DNA of 64,000 nucleotides from Arenicola marina (GCA_964019135.1 OZ025249.1:34547759-34611758); one strand, 5' to 3'; counted from the stretch's first letter, positions 20,565 through 33,622 are shown. Program-made: numbers and translations. Notes: a model not told the origin generated them from the letters alone.

Positions 20565-22306
20565 AGGAAATGGCTGTACCACAAGGAAGCATTTTATCTG
20601 TCACACTGTTCAGTATTAAGATAAATGATATTGTTAAAAGCATAACACCTAATATTAACCCGTCCCTCTTTGTTGATGACTTTTTAAATGAACTCAGAGG
20701 TATTAATATGCAAACAATACAAGAATATTTACAAATGCTTGACCCTATACATAACCAAGCTCTAAGATTGTGCCTAGGAACCTTCCGCACAACACCCAGG
20801 GAAAGTCTCTATATTGAAGCCAATGAACCTTCCTTATACCTAAGAAGAGAAAAATTGGCGCTTCAATATGCATTAAAACTCAAATCTACACCAAACAATC
20901 CGACATATGAAGACGTATTTCATCCTCAAAACCGTGACCTATTCCTCGACAAACCTACCACAATATCCACATTTGGTATAGGTATCCAAAATATTCTCCA
21001 GAACAGCAACCTATCATTTGATAACATTAGACAATTCCAGTTGTCTACTGCTCCACCATGGGAACTAAGAACTCCAAAAATTATTTTCGATCTGACGAGA
21101 TATAATAAATCAGATACAGACCCTGCCCTTTTCCTTGAATTACTCCACCGAGTGAGATTAAACTATTCCACACACACGGCTATATACACTGATGGCTCAA
21201 AGACCTCGAACAAGGTAGCAGCTGCTGCTGTCATTTTGCAGCTCGTTGCTAGCACTAGACTACCATATACATGTTCCATCTTTAGTGCTGAGTCTAAAGC
21301 GATTTTATTAGCATTGCAATATATACAATCCTCAGATGATAAAAATTTCATCATTTATTCTGATTCGCTTTTTTGCTTGCAGGCAATCCAACACCAACGC
21401 TTAGATCACCCATTTATATTTGATATTATTACGCATTGCAACTACCTACTTGACCGAGACAAAGAAATAATGTTTTGTTGGCTTCCAAGCCACATCGGTA
21501 TTGCTGGCAATACCCTTGCAGACGCAGAAGCCAAGAAAGCACTTGACCAAGACATTTCCCCAATAAATATACCATATACGGACTTGAAACCACAGATAAA
21601 TTAGCACATTACATCTCTGGCAGAAAAGCTGGTCTTCCCAATCAAACAATAAACTAAATAAAATCCAGCCAATTATAGGTATCAAACACCCACGGCAAAC
21701 CAATCGTAGAAACGATGTAGTTTTGAGACGACTACGAACAGGACATACTTATTTTACGCACGTACACCTTCTCAAAGGAGATCCTCCCCCATTTTGTATT
21801 CCATGTCAGCATAATCTTACTGTGGAGCACATCTTATTAAACTGCGTCGATTTTTCACACGTTCGAACAAAATACTTTAGTACACCATCACTCGCTGATC
21901 TCTTTCAATCATTTAAAGATGACACCATTATTAACTTTATCAAAGACATTGGCCTATATTATCAAATATGAATTCCTCGTTGTATATACCAGATATTAAT
22001 ATCAAGTCCTTTTCACATATGAGATTAATGTTTCGACTCATTAAACCCCAAATATATAATTCATTTTTCTTTGTTCATTATTTTCCAGGGTTTTACATTC
22101 GATACAATTCATGTGATGTACGTTTAAATAAACTATTTCAGGGTTTTATCTATGATATCTATTATTTAACGTATGCAACACTTCAGTCTATATTTCAGGG
22201 TTTTATCAAGTTTGACTCATTGGAGACTAAATAACCTTTGCATGGCACGATATGGCCTTACAGTCTAAAATGTCGTTAAAAATAAATTAAATCAAATCAA
22301 ATCAAA
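20565..22306 (+). mobile_element. LINE fragment 2, partial RT, RNase H and 3' end
   Basis: A 5'-truncated LINE of the same family, flanked by the 13-bp duplication TGGCGGTTTAAGC (20552-20564 and 22307-22319). The ORF to 21604 includes the reverse-transcriptase motifs VPQGSILS and FVDDF. An apparent internal deletion follows before DPIHNQALRL, then RNase H (IYTDGSKT, WLPSHIG). An in-frame stop ends this ORF before the Cys/His segment, which continues at 21723-21971. Three TTTCAGGGTTTTA-like repeats lie near 22082, 22133 and 22191, and the tail is (AAATC)n. It is non-functional as it stands. Confidence 0.9.
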
Positions 22307-22726
22307 TGGCGGTTTAAGCCACTATTGGGCACTCATGGGCTCAATCGGATCAGCAAAGCTACCAAAGCAAAATTTTAATCACACCATGGATGCCTTTGGT
22401 ACAATATGAAAGGAATAAAATCATCCAATTAAAAGCAATAGTAAGTTTTCGATTCTGAAACAGTTGTAATCACAAGACGAACAGTTGTTATTGCAAGATT
22501 TCTCTCAATGCATACACTGATTGATTATTTTTCAGCTAGTATAGCACGGCTGGTCTTTTGCTTTGATTTCACGCTACGGAATTCAATCGTATTCTTTACA
22601 ACCTTATAAAAGTGAAGAAGATACTGACCACGAAAAAGATAATTAACTGAATTGTGTGTGATTATTTTGGCACAATTAAGACGGGGTTCAAGTTAAGACT
22701 TTACTATGGAATTCTTACGTTCAGTG

Positions 22727-22798
22727 TCCCATATGGTCTAGTGGTTAGGATTCCTGCCTTTCACGCAGGCGGCCCGGGCTCGATTCCCGGTGTAGGAG
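22727..22798 (+). tRNA. tRNA-Glu(TTC), degenerate
   Basis: It has an acceptor mismatch (TGTAGGA) and a B box changed to GGCTCGATTC; the anticodon is still TTC. Confidence 0.6.
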
Positions 22799-22900
22799 CA
22801 GATATATTTTTTAGGCAGCAAACTCTTTAGTTATTTCAAATTAAGCCACTGTTTGGCCTCAAATGGAAAAGTTGACAGTAACAAATGGGAAAAAACCAAT

Positions 22901-22972
22901 TGACCCCGACGTGATTTAAACACGCAACCTTCTGATATGGAGTCAGACGCGCTACTGTTGCGCCACGGAGTC
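22901..22972 (-). tRNA. tRNA-Trp(CCA), degenerate
   Basis: CCA kept, but the base 3' of the anticodon is changed, the T loop reads TTTAAAT and the D arm has one change. Confidence 0.6.
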
Positions 22973-23792
22973 ACTCGAATGTTCCGATGAATGATTGTCG
23001 CCATGTGGAAAGTTACGAGTGATTAATAGATTGGTGCATTGGGGGTTTAAGCCACTATTGTGCACTCATGGGCTCAATCGGGTCAGCAAAGCTACCAAAG
23101 CAAAATTTTATTGATGTGTATATTCAATATTTCGATTCACATTACAACTTCATCATTCGGTACTTTCGTTCAATATCCGCCATTTCATCAGTGGCCGGCG
23201 CGACAGCTCAGTGGGCTAGAGCGCTCGCATTGAGTTCACCTGAGAGCCTAACGACACGTGGTTCGATGGTTCGAGTCCTGCTTTGGCCATGTCTGTGTGG
23301 CCGCTGGAATAAAGATCCCATGTCTTTCTTCGTAAAGGGTAAGGGACATAGCTCCACTCTCCCTTCCTTCTGCCATTGACGCGATATGACCGAAAGTGGT
23401 TAAAGCGTCCTGAATAATCAACCGACACTTCATGACAATTTTAATCACACCATGGATGCCTTTGGTACAATATGAAAGGAATAAAATCATCCAATTGAAA
23501 TCAATAGTAATTTGTCGATTCTGCAACATTTGTAATCACAAGACGAACAGTTGTTATTGCAAGATGTTTCTCAATGCATATACTTATTGATTATTTTTCA
23601 GCTGGTATAGCACGGCTGGTCTTTTGCTTTTATTTAACGCTACGGAATTCAATCGTATTTTTTACAACCTTATACAAGTGAAGAAGATACTGACCACGAA
23701 AAAGAGAATTAACTGAATTGTGTGTGATTATTTTGGCACAATTAAGACGGGGTTCAAGTTAAGAGTTTACTATGGAATTCTTTCGTTCAGTG

Positions 23793-23864
23793 TCCCATAT
23801 GGTCTAGTGGTTAGGATTCCTGCCTTTCACGCAGGCGGCCCGGGTTCGATTCCCGGTGTGGGAG
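23793..23864 (+). tRNA. tRNA-Glu(TTC), reference copy
   Basis: 72 nt. Acceptor TCCCATA pairs with TGTGGGA, anticodon arm CCTGC-CTTTCAC-GCAGG gives TTC, and the B box is GGTTCGATTCC. A T6 run about 11 nt downstream serves as Pol III terminator. It converges on the tRNA-Trp 102 bp away. It looks functional. Confidence 0.95.
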
Positions 23865-23966
23865 CAGATATATTTTTTAGGCAGCAAACTCTTTAGTTAT
23901 TTCAAATTAAGCCACAGTTTAGCCTCAAATGGAAAAGTTGACAGTAACAAATGGGAAAAAACCAAT

Positions 23967-24038
23967 TGACCCCGACGTGATTTGAACACGCAACCTTCTG
24001 ATCTGGAGTCAGACGCGCTACCGTTGCGCCACGGAGTC
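23967..24038 (-). tRNA. tRNA-Trp(CCA), reference copy
   Basis: Same sequence as 17776-17847. The minus-strand T6 run lies about 6 nt past the 3' end. It looks functional. Confidence 0.95.
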
Positions 24039-24861
24039 ACTCGAATGTTCCGATGAATGATTGTCGCCATGTGGAAAGTTACGAGTGATTAATAGATTGG
24101 TGCATTGGCGGTTTAAGCCACTATTGTGCACTCATGGGCTCAATCGGGTCAGCAAAGTTACCAAAGCAAAATGTTATTGATGTGTATATTCAATATTTCG
24201 ATTCACATTACAACTTCATCATTCGGCACTTTCGTTCAATATCCGCCATTTCATTAGTGGCCGGCGCGACAGCTCAGTGGGCTAGAGCGCTCGCATTGAG
24301 TTCACCTGAGAGCCTAACGACACGTGGTTCGATGGTTCGAGCACTGCTGTGGCCATGTCTGTGTGGTCGCTGGAATAAAGATCCCATGTCTTTCTTCGTA
24401 AAGAGTAAGGGACATAGCTCCACTTTCCCCCATTGACGCGATATGACCAAAAGTGGTTAAAGCGTCCTGAATAACCAACCAACCAACCAACCGCCATTTC
24501 ATGACAATTTTAATCACACCATGGATGCCTTTGGTACAATATGAATAGAATAAAATCATCCAATTGAAATCAATAGTAATTTTTCGATTCTGCAACAGTT
24601 GTAATCACAAGACGAACAGTTGTTATTGCAAGATTTCTCTCAATGCATATACTTATTGATTATTGTTCAGCTGGTATAGCACGGCTGGTCTTTTGCTTTT
24701 ATTTCACGCTACGGAATTCAATCGTATTTTTTACAACCTTATACAAGTGAAGAAGATACTGACCACGAAAAAGAGAATTAACTGAATTGTGTGTGATTAT
24801 TTTGGCACAATTAAGACGGGGTTCAAGTTAAGAGTTTACAATGGAATTCTTTCGTTCAGTG

Positions 24862-24933
24862 TCCCATATGGTCTAGTGGTTAGGATTCCTGCCTTTCACG
24901 CAGGCGGCCCGGGTTCGATTCCCGGTGTGGGAG
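24862..24933 (+). tRNA. tRNA-Glu(TTC)
   Basis: Identical to the copy at 23793. Confidence 0.95.
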
Positions 24934-25035
24934 CAGATATATTTTTTAGGCAGCAAACTCTTTAGTTATTTCAAATTAAGCCACTGTTTAGCCTCAAATG
25001 GAAAAGTTGACAGTAACAAATGGGAAAAAACCAAT

Positions 25036-25107
25036 TGACCCCGACGTGATTTGAACACGCAACCTTCTGATCTGGAGTCAGACGCGCTACCGTTGCGCCA
25101 CGGAGTC
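25036..25107 (-). tRNA. tRNA-Trp(CCA)
   Basis: Identical to the copy at 23967. Confidence 0.95.
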
Positions 25108-25930
25108 ACTCGAATGTTCCGATGAATGATTGTCGCCATGTGGAAAGTTACGAGTGATTAATAGATTGGTGCATTGGCGGTTTAAGCCACTATTGTGCAC
25201 TCATGGGCTCAATCGGGTCAGCAAAGTTACCAAAGCAAAATGTTATTGATGTGTATATTCAATATTTCGATTCACATTACAACTTCATCATTCGGCACTT
25301 TCGTTCAATATCCGCCATTTCATTAGTGGCCGGCGCGACAGCTCAATGGGCTAGAACGCTCGCATTGAGTTCACCTGAGAGCCTAACGACACGTGGTTCG
25401 ATGGTTCGAGCACTGCTATGGCCATGTCTGTGTGGTCGCTGGAATAAAGATCCCATGTCTTTCTTCGTAAAGAGTAAGGGACATAGCTCCACTTTCCCCC
25501 ATTGACGCGATATGACCAAAAGTGGTTAAAGCGTCCTGAATAACCAACCAACCAACCAACCGCCATTTCATGACAATTTTAATCACACCATGTATGCTTT
25601 TGGTACAATATGAAAGGAATAAAATCATCCAATTGAAATCAATAGTAATTTTTCGATTCTGCAACAGTTGTAATCACAAGACGAACAGTTGTTATTGCAA
25701 GATTTCTCTCAATGCATATACTTATTGATTATTGTTCAGCTGGTATAGCACGGCTGGTCTTTTGTTTTTATTTCACGCTACGGAATTCAATCGTATTTTT
25801 TACAACCTTATACAAGTGAAGAAGATACTGACCACGAAAAAGAGAATTAACTGAATTGTGTGTGATTATTTTGGCACAATTAAGACGGGGTTCAAGTTAA
25901 GAGTTTACAATGGAATTCTTTCGTTCAGTG

Positions 25931-26002
25931 TCCCATATGGTCTAGTGGTTAGGATTCCTGCCTTTCACGCAGGCGGCCCGGGTTCGATTCCCGGTGTGGG
26001 AG
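25931..26002 (+). tRNA. tRNA-Glu(TTC)
   Basis: As 23793. Confidence 0.95.
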
Positions 26003-26104
26003 CAGATATATTTTTTAGGCAGCAAACTCTTTAGTTATTTCAAATTAAGCCACTGTTTAGCCTCAAATGGAAAAGTTGACAGTAACAAATGGGAAAAAAC
26101 CAAT

Positions 26105-26176
26105 TGACCCCGACGTGATTTGAACACGCAACCTTCTGATCTGGAGTCAGACGCGCTACCGTTGCGCCACGGAGTC
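26105..26176 (-). tRNA. tRNA-Trp(CCA)
   Basis: As 23967. Confidence 0.95.
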
Positions 26177-26999
26177 ACTCGAATGTTCCGATGAATGATT
26201 GTCGCCATGTGGAAAGTTACGAGTGATTAATAGATTGGTGCATTGGCGGTTTAAGCCACTATTGTGCACTCATGGGCTCAATCGGGTCAGCAAAGCTACC
26301 AAAGTAAAATTTTATTGATGTGTATATTCAATATTTCGATTCACATTACAACTTCATCATTCGGCACTTTCGTTCAATATCCGCCATTTCATCGGTGGCA
26401 GGCGCGACAGCTCAGTGGGCTAGAGCGCTCGCATTGAGTTCACCTGAGAGCCTAACGACAAGTGGTTCGATGGTTCGAGCCCTGCTGTGGCCATGTCTGT
26501 GTGGTCGCTGGAATAAAGATCCCATGTCTTTCTTCGTAAAGAGTAAGGGACATAGCTCCACTTTCCCCCATTGACGCGATATGACCAAACGTGGTTAAAG
26601 CGTCCTGAATAACCAACCAACCAACCAACCGCCATTTCATGACAATTTTAATCACACCATGGATGCCTTTGGTACAATATGAAAGGAATAAAATCATCCA
26701 ATTGAAATCAATAGTAATTTTTCGATTCTGCAACAGTTGTAATCACAAGACGAACAGTTGTTATTGCAAGATTTCTCTCAATGCATATACTTATTGATTA
26801 TTGTTCAGCTGGTATAGCACGGCTGGTCTTTTGCTTTTATTTCACGCTACGGAATTCAATCGTATTTTTTACAACCTTATACAAGTGAAGAAGATACTGA
26901 CCACGAAAAAGAGAATTAACTGAATTGTGTGTGATTATTTTGGCACAATTAAGACGGGGTTCAAGTTAAGAGTTTACAATGGAATTCTTTCGTTCAGTG

Positions 27000-27071
27000 T
27001 CCCATATGGTCTAGTGGTTAGGATTCCTGCCTTTCACGCAGGCGGCCCGGGTTCGATTCCCGGTGTGGGAG
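27000..27071 (+). tRNA. tRNA-Glu(TTC)
   Basis: As 23793. Confidence 0.95.
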
Positions 27072-27173
27072 CAGATATATTTTTTAGGCAGGACACTCTT
27101 TAGTTATTTCAAATTAAGCCACTGTTTAGCCTCAAATGGAAAAGTTGACAGTAACAAATGGGAAAAAACCAAT

Positions 27174-27245
27174 TGACCTCGACGTGATTTGAACACGCAA
27201 CCTTCTGATCTGGAGTCAGACGCGCTACCGTTGCGCCACGGAGTC
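27174..27245 (-). tRNA. tRNA-Trp(CCA), acceptor mismatch
   Basis: One base change breaks a pair in the acceptor stem (CGAGGTC); otherwise as 23967. Confidence 0.85.
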
Positions 27246-28068
27246 ACTCGAATGTTCCGATGAATGATTGTCGCCATGTGGAAAGTTACGAGTGATTAAT
27301 AGATTGGTGCATTGGCGGTTTAAGCCACTATTGTGCACTCATGGGCTCAATCGGGTCAGCAAAGTTACCAAAGCAAAATGTTTTTGATGTGTATATTCAA
27401 TATTTCGATTCACATTACAACTTCATCATTCGGCACTTTCGTTCAATATCCGCCATTTCATTAGTGGCCGGGGCGACAGCTCAGTGGGCTAGAGCGCTCG
27501 CATTGAGTTCACCTGAGAGCCTAACGACACGTGGTTCGATGGTTCGAGCACTGCTGTGGCCATGTCTGTGTGGTCGCTGGAATAAAGATCCCATGTCTTT
27601 CTTCGTAAAGAGTAAGGGACATAGCTCCACTTTCCCCCATTGACGCGATATGACCAAAAGTGGTTAAAGCGTCCTGAATAACCAACCAACCAACCAACCG
27701 CCATTTCATGACAATTTTAATCACACCATGGATGCCTTTGGTACAATATGAAAGGAATAAAATCATCCAATTGAAATCAATAGTAATTTTTCGATTCTGC
27801 AACAGTTGTAATCACAAGACGAACAGTTGTTATTGCAAGATTTCTCTCAATGCATATACTTATTGATTATTGTTCAGCTGGTATAGCACGGCTGGTCTTT
27901 TGCTTTTATTTCACGCTACGGAATTCAATCGTATTTTTTACAACCTTATACAAGTGAAGAAGATACTGACCACGAAAAAGAGAATTAACTGAATTGTGTG
28001 TGATTATTTTGGCACAATTAAGACGGGGTTCAAGTTAAGAGTTTACAATGGAATTCTTTCGTTCAGTG

Positions 28069-28140
28069 TCCCATATGGTGTAGTGGTTAGGATTCCTGCC
28101 TTTCACGCAGGCGGCCCGGGTTCGATTCCCGGTGTGGGAG
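28069..28140 (+). tRNA. tRNA-Glu(TTC), A-box variant
   Basis: GGTGTAG replaces GGTCTAG in the A box/D arm, shared with 33377. Confidence 0.88.
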
Positions 28141-28242
28141 CAGATATATTTTTTAGGCAGCAAACTCTTTAGTTATTTCAAATTAAGCCAAAGTTTAGCC
28201 TCAAATGGAAAAGTTGACAGTAACAAATGGGAAAAAACCAAT

Positions 28243-28314
28243 TGACCCCGACGTGATTTGAACACGCAACCTTCTGATCTGGAGTCAGACGCGCTACCGT
28301 TGCGCCACGGAGTC
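28243..28314 (-). tRNA. tRNA-Trp(CCA)
   Basis: As 23967. Confidence 0.95.
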
Positions 28315-29684
28315 ACTCGAATGTTCCGATGAATGATTGTCGCCATGTGGAAAGTTACGAGTGATTAACAGATTGGTGCATTGGCAGTTTAAGCCACTAT
28401 TGTGCACTCATGGGCTCAATCGGGTCAGCAAAGCTACCAAAGTAAAATTTTATTGATGTGTATATTCAATATTTCGAGTCACATTACAACTTCATCATTC
28501 GGCACTTTCGTTCAATATCCGCCATTTCATCAGTGGCCGGCGCGACAGCTCAGTGGGCTAGAGCGCTCGCATTGAGTTCACCTGAGAGCCTAACGACACG
28601 TGGTTCGATGGTTCGAGCCCTGCTGTGGCCATGTCTGTGTGGTCGCTGGAATAAAGATCCCATGTCTTTCTTCGTAAAGAGTAAGGGACATAGCTCCACT
28701 TTCCCCCATTGACGCGATATGACCAAAAGTGGTTAAAGCGTCCTGAATAACCAACCAACCGCCATTTCATGACAATTTTAATCACACCATGGATGCCTTT
28801 GGTACAATATGAAAGGAATAAAATCATCCAATTGAAATCAATAGTAATTTTTCGATTCTGCAACAGTTGTAATCACAAGACGAACAGTTGTTATTGCAAG
28901 ATTTCTCTCAATGCATATACTTATTGATTATTGTTCAGCTGGTATAGCACGGCTGGTCTTTTGCTTTTATTTCACGCTACGGAATTCAATCGTATTTTTT
29001 ACAACCTTATACAAGTGAAGAAGATACTGACCACGAAAAAGAGAATTAACTGAATTGTGTGTGATTATTTTGGCACAATTAAGACGGGGTACGCATTGAG
29101 TTCACCTGAGAGCCTAACGACACGTGGTTCGATGGTTCGAGCACTGCTGTGGCCATGTCTGTGTGGTCGCTGGAATAAAGATCCCATGTATTTCTTCGTA
29201 AAGAGTAAGGGACATGGCTCCATTCTCCCTTCCTTCTGCCATTGACGCGATATGACCAAAAGTGGTTAAAGCGTCCTGAATAACCAACCAACCAACCAAC
29301 CGCCATTTCATGACCATTTTAATCACACCATGTATGCCTTTGGTACAATATGAAAGGAATAAAATCATCCAATTGAAATCAATAGTAATTTGTCGATTCT
29401 GCAACAGTTGAAATCACAAGACGAACAGTTGTTATTGCAAGATTTCTCTCAATGCATATACTTATTGATCATTTTTCAGCTGGTATAGCACGGCTGGTCT
29501 TTTGCTTTTATTTCACGCTACGGAATACGGTGGATCAAATTCAATCGTATTTTTTACAACCTTATACAAGTGAAGAAGATACTGACCACGAAAAAGAGAA
29601 TTAACTGCATTGTGTGTGATTATTTTGGCACAATTAAGACTGGGTTCAATTTAAGAGTTTACTATGGAATCCTTTCGTTCAGTG

Positions 29685-29755
29685 TCTCATATGGTCTAGT
29701 GGTTAGGATTCTGCCTTTCACGCAGGCGGCCCGGGTTCGATTCCCGGTGTGGGAG
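29685..29755 (+). tRNA. tRNA-Glu(TTC), 1-nt deletion (B type)
   Basis: 71 nt: one C is lost at the top of the anticodon arm, and the acceptor is TCTCATA (G-T pair). It may fold weakly. Paired with a truncated tRNA-Trp. Confidence 0.6.
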
Positions 29756-29842
29756 CAGATATAGTTTTTAGGCAGCAAACCCTTTTGTTATTTCAAATTA
29801 AGCCACTGTTTAGCCTCAAATGGAAAAGTTGACAGTACACGC

Positions 29843-29895
29843 ACACGCAACCTTCTGATCTGGAGTCAGACGCGCTACCGTTGCGCCACGGAGTC
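29843..29895 (-). pseudogene. tRNA-Trp, 3' end deleted
   Basis: The T arm, 3' acceptor strand and T-run terminator are replaced by unrelated GTACAC sequence. The rest is intact to the 5' end. Confidence 0.88.
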
Positions 29896-31273
29896 ACTCG
29901 AATGTTCCGATGAATGATTGTCGCCATGTGGAAAGTTACGAGTGATTAATAGATTGGTGCATTGGCGGTTTAAGCCACTATTGTGCACTCATGGGCTCAA
30001 TCGGGTCAGCAAAGTTACCAAAGCAAAATGTTATTGATGTTTATATTCAATATTTCGATTCACATTACAACTTCATCATTCGGCACTTTCGTTCAATATC
30101 CGCCATTTCATTAGTGGCCGGCGCGACAGCTCAGTGGGCTAGAGCGCTCGCATTGAGTTCACCTGAGAGCCTAACGACACGTGGTTCGATGGTTCGAGCA
30201 CTGCTATGGCCATGTCTGTGTGGTCGCTGGAATAAAGATCCCATGTCTTTCTTCGTAAAGAGTAAGGGACATAGCTCCACTTTCCCCCATTGACGCGATA
30301 TGACCAAAAGTGGTTAAAGCGTCCTGAATAACCAACCAACCAACCAACCGCCATTTCATGACAATTTTAATCACACCATGGATGCCTTTGGTACAATATG
30401 AAAGGAATAAAATCATCCAATTGAAATCAATAGTAATTTTTCGATTCTGCAACAGTTGTAATCACAAGACGAACAGTTGTTATTGCAAGATTTCTCTCAA
30501 TGCATATACTTATTGATTATTGTTCAGCTGGTATAGCACGGCTGGTCTTTTGCTTTTATTTCACGCTACGGAATTCAATCGTATTTTTTACAACCTTATA
30601 CAAGTGAAGAAGATACTAACCACGAAAAAGAGAATTAACTGAATTGTGTGTGATTATTTTGGCACAATTAAGACGGGGTACGCATTGAGTTCACCTGAGA
30701 GCCTAACGACACGTGGTTCGATGGTTCGAGCACTGCTGTGGCCATGTCTGTGTGGTCGCTGGAATAAAGATCCCATGTATTTCTTCGTAAAGAGTAAGGG
30801 ACATGGCTCCATTCTCCCTTCCTTCTGCCATTGACGCGATATGACCAAAAGTGGTTAAAGCGTCCTGAATAACCAACCAACCAACCAACCGCCATTTCAT
30901 GACCATTTTAATCACACCATGTATGCCTTTGGTACAATATGAAAGGAATAAAATCATCCAATTGAAATCAATAGTAATTTGTCGATTCTGCAACAGTTGA
31001 AATCACAAGACGAACAGTTGTTATTGCAAGATTTCTCTCAATGCATATACTTATTGATCATTTTTCAGCTGGTATAGCACGGCTGGTCTTTTGCTTTTAT
31101 TTCACGCTACGGAATACGGTGGATCAAATTCAATCGTATTTTTTACAACCTTATACAAGTGAAGAAGATACTGACCACGAAAAAGAGAATTAACTGCATT
31201 GTGTGTGATTATTTTGGCACAATTAAGACTGGGTTCAATTTAAGAGTTTACTATGGAATCCTTTCGTTCAGTG

Positions 31274-31344
31274 TCTCATATGGTCTAGTGGTTAGGATTC
31301 TGCCTTTCACGCAGGCGGCCCGGGTTCGATTCCCGGTGTGGGAG
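31274..31344 (+). tRNA. tRNA-Glu(TTC), B type
   Basis: Same lesions as 29685, exactly 1,589 bp later. Confidence 0.6.
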
Positions 31345-31431
31345 CAGATATAGTTTTTAGGCAGCAAACCCTTTTGTTATTTCAAATTAAGCCACTGTTT
31401 AGCCTCAAATGGAAAAGTTGACAGTACACGC

Positions 31432-31484
31432 ACACGCAACCTTCTGATCTGGAGTCAGACGCGCTACCGTTGCGCCACGGAGTC
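31432..31484 (-). pseudogene. tRNA-Trp, 3' end deleted
   Basis: Copy of 29843-29895 at +1,589 bp. Confidence 0.88.
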
Positions 31485-32307
31485 ACTCGAATGTTCCGAT
31501 GAATGATTGTCGCCATGTGGAAAGTTACGAGTGATTAATAGATTGGTGCATTGGCGGTTTAAGCCACTATTGTGCACTCATGGGCTCAATCGGGTCAGCA
31601 AAGTTACCAAAGCAAAATGTTATTGATGTGTATATTCAATATTTCGATTCACATTACAACTTCATCATTCGGCACTTTCGTTCAATATCCGCCATTTCAT
31701 TAGTGGCCGGCGCGACAGCTCAGTGGGCTAGAGCGCTCGCATTGAGTTCACCTGAGAGCCTAACGACACGTGGTTCGATGGTTCGAGCACTGCTATGGCC
31801 ATGTCTGTGTGGTCGCTGGAATAAAGATCCCATGTCTTTCTTCGTAAAGAGTAAGGGACATAGCTCCACTTTCCCCCATTGACGCGATATGACCAAAAGT
31901 GGTTAAAGCGTCCTGAATAACCAACCAACCAACCAACCGCCATTTCATGACAATTTTAATCACACCATGGATGCCTTTGGTACAATATGAAAGGAATAAA
32001 ATCATCCAATTGAAATCAATAGTAATTTTTCGATTCTGCAACAGTTGTAATCACAAGACGAACAGTTGTTATTGCAAGATTTCTCTCAATGCATATACTT
32101 ATTGATTATTGTTCAGCTGGTATAGCACGGCTGGTCTTTTGCTTTTATTTCACGCTACGGAATTCAATCGTATTTTTTACAACCTTATACAAGTGAAGAA
32201 GATACTGACCACGAAAAAGAGAATTAACTGAATTGTGTGTGATTATTTTGGCACAATTAAGACGGGGTTCAAGTTAAGAGTTTACAATGGAATTCTGTCG
32301 TTCAGTG

Positions 32308-32379
32308 TCCCATATGGTCCAGTGGTTAGGATTCCTGCCTTTCACGCAGGCGGCCCGGGTTCGATTCCCGGTGTGGGAG
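32308..32379 (+). tRNA. tRNA-Glu(TTC), A-box variant
   Basis: GGTCCAG replaces GGTCTAG. Confidence 0.9.
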
Positions 32380-32481
32380 CAGATATATTTTTTAGGCAGG
32401 AAACTCTTTAGTTATTTCAAATTAAGCCACTGTTTAGCCTCAAATGGAAAAGTTGACAGTAACAAATGGGAAAAAACCAAT

Positions 32482-32553
32482 TGACCCCGACGTGATTTGA
32501 ACACGCAACCTTCTGATCTGGAGTCAGACGCGCTACCGTTGCGCCACGGAGTC
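32482..32553 (-). tRNA. tRNA-Trp(CCA)
   Basis: As 23967. Confidence 0.95.
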
Positions 32554-33376
32554 ACTCGAATGTTCCGATGAATGATTGTCGCCATGTGGAAAGTTACGAG
32601 TGATTAATAGATTGGTGCATTGGCGGTTTAAGCCACTATTGTGCACTCATGGGCTCAATCGGGTCAGCAAAGTTACCAAAGCAAAATGTTATTGATGTGT
32701 ATATTCAATATTTCGATTCACATTACAACTTCATCATTCGGCACTTTCGTTCAATATCCGCCATTTCATTAGTGGCCGGCGCGACAGCTCAGTGGGCTAG
32801 AGCGCTCGCATTGAGTTCACCTGAGAGCCTAACGACACGTGGTTCGATGGTTCGAGCACTGCTATGGCCATGTCTGTGTGGTCGCTGGAATAAAGATCCC
32901 ATGTCTTTCTTCGTAAAGAGTAAGGGACATAGCTCCACTTTCCCCCATTGACGCGATATGACCAAAAGTGGTTAAAGCGTCCTGAATAACCAACCAACCA
33001 ACCAACCGCCATTTCATGACAATTTTAATCACACCATGTATGCTTTTGGTACAATATGAAAGGAATAAAATCATCCAATTGAAATCAATAGTAATTTTTC
33101 GATTCTGCAACAGTTGTAATCACAAGACGAACAGTTGTTATTGCAAGATTTCTCTCAATGCATATACTTATTGATTATTGTTCAGCTGGTATAGCACGGC
33201 TGGTCTTTTGCTTTTATTTCACGCTACGGAATTCAATCGTATTTTTTACAACCTTATACAAGTGAAGAAGATACTGACCACGAAAAAGAGAATTAACTGA
33301 ATTGTGTGTGATTATTTTGGCACAATTAAGACGGGGTTCAAGTTAAGAGTTTACAATGGAATTCTTTCGTTCAGTG

Positions 33377-33448
33377 TCCCATATGGTGTAGTGGTTAGGA
33401 TTCCTGCCTTTCACGCAGGCGGCCCGGGTTCGATTCCCGGTGTGGGAG
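33377..33448 (+). tRNA. tRNA-Glu(TTC), A-box variant
   Basis: GGTGTAG as at 28069. The downstream T run is reduced to T4 (TATCTTTTCGG), so termination may be weaker. Confidence 0.86.
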
Positions 33449-33550
33449 CAGATATATCTTTTCGGCAGGAAACTCTTTAGTTATTTCAAATTAAGCCACT
33501 GTTTAGCCTCAAATGGAAAAGTTGACAGTAACAAATGGGAAAAAACCAAT

Positions 33551-33622
33551 TGACCCCGACGTGATTTGAACACGCAACCTTCTGATCTGGAGTCAGACGC
33601 GCTACCGTTGCGCCACGGAGTC
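33551..33622 (-). tRNA. tRNA-Trp(CCA)
   Basis: As 23967. Confidence 0.95.

Noticed and set aside
23068-23379. About 100-residue ORFs repeated in the array, beginning MGSIGSAKLPKQN
   Set aside because: They run from unit spacer through the SINE and are copied only because the unit is copied. The opposite strand is open over the same SINE.
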